Assembly: GCF_001400735.1 (NCBI RefSeq)
Contig: NZ_LJPW01000120.1
Location: 1 to 64,000 of the forward strand
Reading direction: 5' to 3'
Source: Pseudomonas caricapapayae
GTDB lineage: Bacteria; Pseudomonadota; Gammaproteobacteria; Pseudomonadales; Pseudomonadaceae
DNA length: 64,000 nucleotides
The notes below the pieces were generated by a model, which did no database searches, was not told the DNA's origin, and saw only the letters and a list, made by a program, of their open reading frames with translations. How positions within the stretch are numbered: the stretch's first letter is position 1; every line of letters begins with the position of its first letter. Position numbers and translations under genes: made by a program. Of this stretch, positions 27,333-35,600 are shown one piece after another.

Positions 27333-27749
27333 TTAGTGAGGCTTATGCTGTCGTGATGCGGGGGTGGCCGAGAAGGCAAGTTTTGAAAGAATAAACGTAA
27401 CGGGCAGCGTCAATGCAATTGCCGCCAGCGGTGCCAGTCTTGCATCCAGTTTAAGTTTTTCAACCCAGCACCAAAGTATCGCCAGGCTCAAGCAGTACTG
27501 GAAAGCATATATGAACGGCAATAGAATGACTGAACGCAGTCCCTGATGGCTCTTGAATACAAAAAAACGATTCATGATGTAGGCGAGTATTATTCCGGAT
27601 ACGTAAGAGATCGTATAACTGATGTTATAGGACAGAAACATCAGCAGTACAAGATAGAGCCCGTAGGTCAAGGCGGTGTTAAAACCGCCTGACATCAGGA
27701 ATCGGGCAAAATCCTGCTTTAAGAATTTTAAAACCGCCTGGTTCATCAT
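27333..27749 (-). CDS. gtrA: GtrA-family flippase
   Basis: The protein has 138 residues from the ATG at 27749, 8 bases after the stop of the upstream gene; the next codon is also ATG. Four membrane helices are present, with the family landmarks FLMSGGFNTALTYGLYLVLL and AYIMNRFFVFKS. GtrA proteins are thought to flip undecaprenyl-phosphate-bound single sugars to the periplasm. The GtrB-like gene two genes upstream and GT-C candidates nearby make up a complete side-chain decoration system. Confidence 0.88.
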   Translation of the reverse strand: MMNQAVLKFLKQDFARFLMSGGFNTALTYGLYLVLLMFLSYNISYTISYVSGIILAYIMNRFFVFKSHQGLRSVILLPFIYAFQYCLSLAILWCWVEKLKLDARLAPLAAIALTLPVTFILSKLAFSATPASRQHKPH

Positions 27750-27756
27750 GGTGCCA

Positions 27757-28707
27757 TTATTCAGCGTTTGCGATAAGGGTTTTAAACTCTTCGTAATTAC
27801 GAATATAGTCCCCTGCATCGTAGTAATGAGACGCAAACACTAACAGCACGGCGTCCTGAGAATAGCGATACTGAATACCCCAGGTCATCGGCGGTAGGTG
27901 GATGCCTTGATTTGGCTTGTCGAGAATAAACTCTTCACGATTGACACCATCATCCGCAACTACATGAACCGAGCCCTTTACTGCCACCAGGAACTGATGA
28001 CATATACGGTGCGCGTGCTCGCCCCGGGTCTCGGCAGTCGGCACATCGTATACAAGGAAATAGCGCTCGGACTTGAAGGGCACTGAACGTTCGAATTCGC
28101 CCGCCGACAGACTGCCTCGAATATCCGCCACTTCATTCATCGTGTGCAGGGTAACGTTCTTCACAGACGTGGAGGTGACGCCTGGCGTCGCTGTTTCCGG
28201 ACGTGTCTCGCTACTGATGTTGACAGGCTTGGCGTCCACGTAACCAATGATCTTGGCCGGGTTGCCTACGACGATCGCGTTAGGCGGTACAGAACGGGTA
28301 ACGACAGCGCCCGCGCCGACCATGGCGTTGATGCCGATGGTGATACCTGGAAGAATTGTGCAGTTAGCGCCCAGTGAGGCGCCTTTTCTTATGATGGTGC
28401 GGGCGAAACTTTGCGGATAGACCTTGCTGCGTGGAAACAGGTCATTGGTGAATGTGGCGTTAGGGCCAATGAAGACATCGTCCTCAATGGTAATGCCATC
28501 CCATACCTGTACACCGCATTTCAGCGTCACCCGATCACCGATGATAACGTCGTTTTCTATGAAGACGTTGTCACACACGTTGCATTCACTGCCGAGGCGT
28601 GCGCCTGGAAGGATATGTGCGAACGCCCATACCCGTGAATCTTTACCGATATTATCGGACTCGCACAGCGCATGGCTGTGAACAAAAAAATCCTTACCGC
28701 TGCTCAT
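27757..28707 (-). CDS. Bifunctional sugar N-acetyltransferase / 3,4-ketoisomerase (FdtC-FdtA fusion)
   Basis: The protein has 316 residues from the ATG at 28707, overlapping the upstream gene; the longer frame is spurious. Residues 1-170 form a left-handed beta-helix acetyltransferase with hexapeptide turns such as [17 protein letters not shown] and the catalytic-type region [13 protein letters not shown]. Residues 195-316 form a cupin of the FdtA/WxcM type, with [20 protein letters not shown] and the histidine/tyrosine active-site region HLPPMTWG. The combination isomerises dTDP-4-keto-6-deoxyglucose to the 3-keto sugar and later acetylates the 3-amino sugar. With the adjoining aminotransferase and RmlA/RmlB, it would give dTDP-Fuc3NAc (or the Qui3NAc epimer). 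Confidence 0.87.
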   Translation of the reverse strand: MSSGKDFFVHSHALCESDNIGKDSRVWAFAHILPGARLGSECNVCDNVFIENDVIIGDRVTLKCGVQVWDGITIEDDVFIGPNATFTNDLFPRSKVYPQSFARTIIRKGASLGANCTILPGITIGINAMVGAGAVVTRSVPPNAIVVGNPAKIIGYVDAKPVNISSETRPETATPGVTSTSVKNVTLHTMNEVADIRGSLSAGEFERSVPFKSERYFLVYDVPTAETRGEHAHRICHQFLVAVKGSVHVVADDGVNREEFILDKPNQGIHLPPMTWGIQYRYSQDAVLLVFASHYYDAGDYIRNYEEFKTLIANAE

Positions 28708-29644
28708 CAGTCTCTCCAAATCCCTCGATCCGCATGGGGATGGCCAAGGGTCTATTCTTTGTGTTTTCGTAAGTGCGCCACGCATAGGAGCCAACGATGC
28801 CTAATCCCAGCAGGTTCAAACAGCCAAGAAAGGTGATGGCCAGCATGATCATCGCGTAGCCGGGCACTTCGATTCTGCCTTCGAGCTTGGCAATCAGTGT
28901 AAACACACCAAACAACGCAGCAAACGCTGAGCCGAACGCGCCCACTCGGGTCAATATCCGTATGGGCATGTCCGTAAAGGAGAACACGCTGTCCATAAGG
29001 TAATTGACTTTTTTACGCAGGGTCCATGCAGAGGTACCGTGAACTCGTTCCTGCCGGGTGTAAGTAACTACTTCACGGCGATAGCCCATCCAGAATATCT
29101 GCGCGATGAGAGAGCTGTGACGCTCTTCAAGGGTCAGCAATGTGTCCCGAAAGGCCTTGTTGCAGGCGAACATGTCTACGCCGCCTGGTGGGATTTCAGG
29201 AATGACGTAGCGACGATAAAAGCCCCAAAAAATCTTTGAAGCAGTCCGCGTCGCCCATGGATCCTGTCGACCTTCACGTACTCCGACCACAACATCGGTA
29301 TGGCCGCGCATCAGGACCGTGTTCATTTCCAGAACCAGCTCTGGAGGTTCCTGAAGATCAGCTGCCATTACCGCAAAACGCTCGCCCTTTCCGTGCTGCA
29401 GGCCCGTGCGGATAGCCATGAAGGAGCCGAAGTTTCTGGATAACAAGATCAGCTTGGACTTGAACGATTGCGACGGCAGTTGTTCCTTGAGTATCTCGTA
29501 ACAGCGATCGGGACTGCCGTCCACAACGAACACGACTTCAAGCTCGTGTCCGAGTTGCTTATCCAGCGCCGTTACGGCAACGAGCAAATCCGGAAGATTG
29601 CTCTCATTGCGATAAACGGGAATAACCAGCGTCAGCAAAATCAT
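28694..29644 (-). CDS. GtrB-like undecaprenyl-phosphate glycosyltransferase
   Basis: The protein has 316 residues. A family 2 domain fills residues 1-230, starting [18 protein letters not shown], with VVDGSPD and [11 protein letters not shown], the DPG/DPM-synthase pattern. Two membrane helices at about 235-295 carry the C-terminal hairpin typical of GtrB. It would load a nucleotide sugar onto undecaprenyl phosphate at the inner membrane. The start overlaps the aminotransferase stop (ATGA). Placed between aminotransferase and acetyltransferase, the likely donor is dTDP-Fuc3NAc; glucose is the alternative. Confidence 0.87.
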   Translation of the reverse strand: MILLTLVIPVYRNESNLPDLLVAVTALDKQLGHELEVVFVVDGSPDRCYEILKEQLPSQSFKSKLILLSRNFGSFMAIRTGLQHGKGERFAVMAADLQEPPELVLEMNTVLMRGHTDVVVGVREGRQDPWATRTASKIFWGFYRRYVIPEIPPGGVDMFACNKAFRDTLLTLEERHSSLIAQIFWMGYRREVVTYTRQERVHGTSAWTLRKKVNYLMDSVFSFTDMPIRILTRVGAFGSAFAALFGVFTLIAKLEGRIEVPGYAMIMLAITFLGCLNLLGLGIVGSYAWRTYENTKNRPLAIPMRIEGFGETDEQR

Positions 29645-30744
29645 ATCTCCTTGGAAAAGTGCGCGGTCACTGCCTTGATGACGCGATCAACTTCTTCGTC
29701 AGTCAGGCCAGGGAAGCAGGGCAGGGAGATGACGGTATCGCATGTACGTTCGGTAACGTCCAGAGCGACAGACGGCGCGGCTGCATACGCTGGCTGCTTG
29801 TGGTCGGCAATCGGGTAGTGGATATCAGTACTGACTGACTTCTCTTTAAGCGCGGCAGCCAGAGCTGCCCGATCTTTCGCGCGAATCACATACAGATGTG
29901 CAACGTAGTCTTCCGAAACCGACGATGGCAGCTCGATGTCCAGCCCGGAAAACGCTTCATTGTAGCGCTTGGCTATCGAGCGACGCTGCTCGTTCCAGGT
30001 GTCCAGATGAGGCAGCTTGATACGCAGGATTGCGGCTTGCATCTCGTCGAGCCGGCTGTTGCGGCCGCCAGGAATGGCAACGCGGTATTTCTGGTCCCAA
30101 CCGTACTGGCGAAGCTGGCGAATACGTGCTGCCAGAGCGTCATCAGCAGTAACCACTGCGCCACCGTCACCGAGAGCGCCCAGATTTTTGGTCGGGTAGA
30201 AACTGAAGCATGCAATGGTGCCAAAGCTGCCTGCTTGTTTACCGTTGCGTCGAGCGCCATGGGATTGCGCGCAGTCTTCAAGAACAGGGATACCGGCGGC
30301 AGAGGCGATCTTGACGATCTCTTGAATGTTTGCCAATTGACCGTACAAGTGCGTAACGATGATGGCCGCTGGCTTTTCCTTGGCAACCACTGCTTCCAGA
30401 GAGTTTTTGCACAGGGTCAATGTTGCCGGGTCGACATCCGCATACACAGGAGTCGCGCCAATTGCGTGAATGGCAGTGCTGCCGTAAAAACCTGCGTTTG
30501 CCACGGCGACCACGCGGTCACCGACGGAAACGCCCAGTCCTTTAAGTGCCAGTTCCAGCGCGTCGGAGCCGTTCGCTACGCTGATGCAATGTTGTACGCC
30601 TACGTAGGCAGCGAATTCTTCCTCGAACAGCTTTACTTCGTTACCTAAAACGTACCAGTGGCTGTCCAGCACTGCCTTCAACGGCGTAGCGAAATCAAGT
30701 CCAGCGTTAGCTTTGATGGCCGAGAAAAGCGGAATATTTTCCAT
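29641..30744 (-). CDS. DegT/DnrJ/EryC1 sugar aminotransferase (FdtB type)
   Basis: The protein has 367 residues from the ATG at 30744, which has a purine-rich site upstream. It is a fold-type I PLP enzyme: ANGSDALELAL near 58, the acidic PLP contact EDCAQSHGA near 165, and the Schiff-base lysine in SFYPTKNLGALGDGGA near 190. NSRLDEMQAAIL is also a family signature. It would convert the 3-keto sugar made by the FdtA domain to dTDP-3-amino-3,6-dideoxygalactose. It is followed by GtrB with an ATGA overlap. The configuration of the product (galacto or gluco) is inferred. Confidence 0.88.
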   Translation of the reverse strand: MENIPLFSAIKANAGLDFATPLKAVLDSHWYVLGNEVKLFEEEFAAYVGVQHCISVANGSDALELALKGLGVSVGDRVVAVANAGFYGSTAIHAIGATPVYADVDPATLTLCKNSLEAVVAKEKPAAIIVTHLYGQLANIQEIVKIASAAGIPVLEDCAQSHGARRNGKQAGSFGTIACFSFYPTKNLGALGDGGAVVTADDALAARIRQLRQYGWDQKYRVAIPGGRNSRLDEMQAAILRIKLPHLDTWNEQRRSIAKRYNEAFSGLDIELPSSVSEDYVAHLYVIRAKDRAALAAALKEKSVSTDIHYPIADHKQPAYAAAPSVALDVTERTCDTVISLPCFPGLTDEEVDRVIKAVTAHFSKEI

Positions 30745-30758
30745 TAGGGTTTCCATGA

Positions 30759-32636
30759 TCAGTGAGACAAACGGCTGATGGATGCGCAAACATCAGGCAT
30801 TGTAAAAATGTTGAAGGTCGAAGTGACAGTATAAAGTTTAAGATCGCATTTGTCGGGAGACGAAGCTGCGTGGATAACGCCTTCATAGCCGCTGCGAAGG
30901 GCAGTCTTGTCAGCCAGAGCGCCAGCAACGTCTGGTCGTTTGATCTCGATTCTGATCGCACCCAGGACTTTCCCCGACTCTACAGCGATGACGTACTCAG
31001 GTGAGCCCTCGGTTGCCGGTGGTACACTCCAGCCCCTAAGTAACAAGCCTTCGGAGGTTTTTCTAACTTCGTCGATCGTACCCGCCGCGCCAGATTGTCC
31101 GGAGGGAACCTTGATGAAAAATTCGCCGTTGATCGTCGATAAACGTTCTGCCAGCTGCGCAGCACTTAGGGTATCGGTACCTGAATTTCTGCCGGTTCCG
31201 CTGGCCAGAACTGCTTCCGTCACCATCTTGCCGATGGCAGACATCTGAATGTTCCTTGGGCTTAGAGTGTTTTCGTTCCAGGCAACCATGTTTGTCCATG
31301 CCATCCATGCTGCCACCACAACCAGCCATTTCAGATGAAAACGGTTTGACCTGATATCTCTTGCAGATGACGCTGAGTTCCTGGCTCGAGCATGGCTCAT
31401 GCTGGCGAATGCGACGAGCAACGCCAGAAACGGAATCGTGACGAACAGGTATCGACCCTGTGGTTGGGGCAGGGAGTTCTGTGACGCGAGCAGGCTCAGC
31501 AGGATGATCGAAGGAAAAAGGCCCAGAATCATGACCAACGGCAACAGGTAGTTCAGTAAAAAAAGCCGTCTGTTATCGCGTGAATAGACACGTGCTGTCT
31601 GGATGGCTGCTGCTGTCACAAGCAAAATGAATAAAACTGCCGCGCCCATGTAGTAGGTCGAAGGCAGAAATATGTTCATCCATCCGGTGGTCGAGAAGTA
31701 GCTCGTTAGTGTGAGGCTGATCCACGGAAAGACGTTTTCCATATTGACCAAGTGACCCGAGCACCCGATGTAACAGGTGCCATAACCCGCAGCAGGGTTG
31801 TTTTTGTGCAAGGCCACGAAGTCAATTTGCCCGGATATCCCTGACATCTCACCATATTTCAAAAAGGTAACAAGCAGCATGGGCACGGAAAAGATAGCTG
31901 CAACGACTGCCATCGTCGGTACATATCGCTTCAGGCTTTTGCTATCAAAAAACTGATGTGCGGCAAGCATGACCGCTGTGAAAACCAAGGCGGGCAGCAG
32001 GTACAGCTTTGCCAGAAACATCAGGCCGATCGCACCTCCCAGACACAGCGCGCCCAGCTTGTTGGGGGCCTTCAAAAAACCCAGAAGTGCACTGATCAGC
32101 AACGCCACACTCATCAACCCGAATGCGTCACTGTTGAAATACGAGAAGACAAAAGAGACTTGCGGGATCAGTGCGATCAGGAGCGCAGCAAGGGCGGCAG
32201 CTTTCTTCGGCATCCCTGCGCGATTTGCGATGCGGAACAAGGCGCAGATAAACACTGCGCCCAGTACCCAGTTAAAGCATCTCGCAGCCAGATAGCCCAA
32301 ATCGCTCGGTAACATCCAGCTCAGACCATATGAACTGATCAGCGCACCAATGACATGTGGGAATGGCAGCCCGTGATACCAAAACTCGCCGGGTTGCCAG
32401 GTGTATCCCGACAGGGTCCCTGTAAACGCTTGAGTCGGCGCACTGGCTGCTGGCAGCGAATGAAACGCTTTCAGGTATTCCAGTAAAAAGAAGTGCGTTG
32501 ACTCATCCGGCGCACCGTTAAAGGCAATTCCCGCAGACCAGACCGCTAGAACAATAAAATAGGTAACGGCCAGCGCTCGTTGGTAACGAGCGCTCGACCA
32601 GCCTGTTGGGTGATCTGAATGGTTAGTGTCAAGCAC
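30759..32636 (-). CDS. DUF2142-like membrane glycosyltransferase candidate with GW module
   Basis: The protein has 625 residues. After an N-terminal helix comes GIAFNGAPDESTHFFLLEYL, an acidic first loop like that of GT-C enzymes, followed by about ten to twelve further helices to residue 445. The remainder is periplasmic. The last 100 residues carry LLRGWSVPP, IKRPDVAGAL and LRSGYEG, the same module as in the lipoprotein at 26662-27141. DUF2142 proteins occur in O-antigen loci and probably transfer sugars from lipid carriers. It lies between the giant transferase and the Fuc3NAc genes, so a periplasmic side-chain transferase is plausible. Confidence 0.78.
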   Translation of the reverse strand: MLDTNHSDHPTGWSSARYQRALAVTYFIVLAVWSAGIAFNGAPDESTHFFLLEYLKAFHSLPAASAPTQAFTGTLSGYTWQPGEFWYHGLPFPHVIGALISSYGLSWMLPSDLGYLAARCFNWVLGAVFICALFRIANRAGMPKKAAALAALLIALIPQVSFVFSYFNSDAFGLMSVALLISALLGFLKAPNKLGALCLGGAIGLMFLAKLYLLPALVFTAVMLAAHQFFDSKSLKRYVPTMAVVAAIFSVPMLLVTFLKYGEMSGISGQIDFVALHKNNPAAGYGTCYIGCSGHLVNMENVFPWISLTLTSYFSTTGWMNIFLPSTYYMGAAVLFILLVTAAAIQTARVYSRDNRRLFLLNYLLPLVMILGLFPSIILLSLLASQNSLPQPQGRYLFVTIPFLALLVAFASMSHARARNSASSARDIRSNRFHLKWLVVVAAWMAWTNMVAWNENTLSPRNIQMSAIGKMVTEAVLASGTGRNSGTDTLSAAQLAERLSTINGEFFIKVPSGQSGAAGTIDEVRKTSEGLLLRGWSVPPATEGSPEYVIAVESGKVLGAIRIEIKRPDVAGALADKTALRSGYEGVIHAASSPDKCDLKLYTVTSTFNIFTMPDVCASISRLSH

Positions 32637-32699
32637 GAGCGACCCTTAAGGTTGCAGAAAATGTGACAGCGAGGTATTGAGTGTTTTCGGTGACTGCGA

Positions 32700-35600
32700 T
32701 CAATTTTTGATCCTTGGAGGCCAAGCCAGACCGAAATCTTCGTGATCAAGGGTCAAGTTCGGGCTATAGGCATAATCCACCAGAATGTTCGGCCAGCGAT
32801 TTTTGATGTAGCGAATCTCATGCCCAAATCGCTCCTGTTTTTGAGGCGTGTCTTCCAGACCGCGCGTAGCCGATTCATGATGGTACAACTCAGCGAACGG
32901 CGTCCAGACGTTGAGATACCCGGCTTCCTGAACTCGCAAGCAGAAGTCCACATCATTGAATGCTATCTTCAAGTGTTGTTCATCCAGCCCGCCCACCTCA
33001 TCAAAAATTGACTTTTTAATGATCAGGCATGCAGCCGTGACCGCCGAGAACTCCTGAATCAGCTCCGCCCTGCAGAAATAGCCATGTGCACCTTTTGGGA
33101 GATACTTGTGTGCATGGCCTGCAACACCACCTATGCCCACCACGACACCGCCATGTTGAAGTCTGTTATCTGGATACCAAAGCCTTGCGCCTACTGCACC
33201 GACCTTCGGCTGCAACGCGATTGATACCATTTCGCTGAGCCACTCAGGAGTCATCACTTCAATATCGTTGTTGATGAGGCCAATCAGTTCGCCTTTGGCG
33301 ATGCGTACAGCGCCGTTATTGAGCGCAGAGTAGTTAAACGGCCCATCGTCTCGAAGGACGCGAATGTTTTCTTCTTGATCGATGTGAGCAAAGTACGCCA
33401 GTGATTCGGGGTCGTCAGAGCCGTTATCGATCAGAATGATTTCGTAATTTTTGTACGTGGTCAGGCTTTTGATGCTGTCGATGCACTGTTTGACCAGTGC
33501 ATAAGCATTCCGTGTCGGTATGACAAGTGTCACGAGAGGCAGCGTCGCTGGCAGGTTGTAGTGAACGCGATACTGACCTGTCGGTAGCAACTCTGTCGAA
33601 CCAATACGACCTTGACGTTCCAAATGCTCGTCAAGCGCCTTAACGCCCGCCAATGCAGCATAAGGCTTTTCGTCGCCGGCCATGGCTGTACTGCCAGCGT
33701 GTATACGCCAGTGATAAAGCACGCGCGGAATATGGATAATCTGATCGCGCTTAAGTTTTTCTATACAACGCAACGCGAGGTCGTAATCCTGAGCACCTTC
33801 GAAGCCTACTCGGAACTGCCCGACCTCATTGACGAGATCACGACGATAGGCTCCAAGGTGACAGACCATATTTTGCGAACGAAATAGGAACTCGTTCCAA
33901 TCTGACTTAAAGTAGGGGGCGCTACGATTGCCTTCGGTGTCAATCTTGTCCTCATCTGAGTAGATCAAGCCTGCATCCGGGTTTTCACGAATGGTGCGAG
34001 CAACCCAGTAAAGGGCATGGGCAGGGAGAAGGTCATCATTGTCCATTAGCGCAACAAACAGACCTTTGGCGACGCCCAGTGCCGAGTTACTTGCCTGCGA
34101 GATATGACCATTGCTTCCACGGAAAACAACTTTGATGCGCCTGTCTTGCGCCTTCAAAGATTTCAGGTACTCGATCACTGCAGGATTTGTCGAAGCATCG
34201 TCAGCGAGGCACAGCTCCCAATTGGTATAGAGCTGTGAGCGCACGCTGTCCACGGCTTCGCGCAGTAAGTCAAGTGGTGGATTATACACCGGCATGATGA
34301 TGGAAATGAGCGGGTACTCAATCCAGCGGTTCATGTGCTCGTTGATACGATTGATTTCGGCTTCGCCCAATGTGTCATAGTATTGGACCCATCGAGAATA
34401 GTCGTGTCGATCAGGCACTTCACGCATCTCGCTTCCAACGAACGCATGTTGAGCCTCACCTCGAACCCAGCGAGCCTGTGCGATGACACCTGCGAGCCCT
34501 CTGAGGCGCCACACCTGGTAGGCCTTCTTCGCGGTGCTGGAAATTCCGCCTCCTCGCTGTACAATCAGGGGAATCGAAGCAGCAACACGTTTCGCACGGA
34601 AAAAAGATCGGGTTATCTTCCTGAGCGGGGCGGTGGCCTTCCAGCTGTAAGAAGATTGCATCGCGATAATATGCAGGTTCAAGTTGTGAACATGCGTATC
34701 CTTGTCTACGAGTGCCAGGCGGTGATTTTCCTGAGCTGCCAAAATCGCAATCTCAAGCTGTGCTAACTTGGCATTATGCTTATCTTGCGCCTCTCGGGTA
34801 GCCGCATCGATATCCGCTAGGGCCTGACGGTGTTCTGCCTGAATCTGAAGGTTTGCCGCCTCAAGATTTTCCATTGCAATGCGATGATTTTCTTGAATCG
34901 CCAGGTTTGCCGCCTCCCGCTCCTCAAGCGCGAGTCGATGGCTTTCCTGAGAGGCGAGCTGTGCAGCTTCGAACTCCTCAAGCGCCAATCGGTGATGCTC
35001 CTTGGCTATCTGGTGCGCAGTTTCAAGCTCCTCAAGGGCTAGTCGATGCCTATCTTGTACTGCCAGATTCTCAGCCTCTATCTTCTCCAGAGCCTGACGA
35101 TGATCTTCCTCTACCGCAAGGTTCGCTACCTCGACGGCCTCTAAAGCTGAGCGGTCTTTAAGGTTCAAATCCGATATAGACTCAAGCGCTAGCTTGAGCT
35201 CCTCTTCCTGTTGAAGGAGTCGCTCAGCGACCTGACCTTCCGTGAATAAAGTGAACGTGATCTGTATTTTGAACGACTTCCCGGCTAATAGCGAATTGAG
35301 ATCAACAGGAAGCACAAGGTTCGGGTCATCGTCCAATGCCATGAACATTGTACTGTCATTCACTTCGTTAACAAATGTGGTAGTGCCCGCAGAGTCGAGA
35401 GGCGCACTGGCACTGTCACGCCAGGACCAAGCTTCCGAATTCGCGTCATAAATAGTAATTGCGTCTACCGAAAAGGATTGGCGAATGTTGGTTGGATCAA
35501 AGCGTAGTGCCGCGCACTGGTAGGTCGCTGGAACCGCGAACACTAAGGTCTGGCGCCCATCGTGTACAAACTGACTTATCGTCCGCTCTTCTTTAAAAGC

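Noticed and set aside
25036..27749. Recent horizontal transfer of the AT-richer Gtr segment
   Set aside because: The composition looks different by eye, but O-antigen genes often do; no boundary repeats or mobility genes were seen.
34689..35120. Regular 54-base units that might be taken for a CRISPR or minisatellite array
   Set aside because: The units are contiguous, in frame and diverged, without spacers; they encode a helical rod in a long gene.
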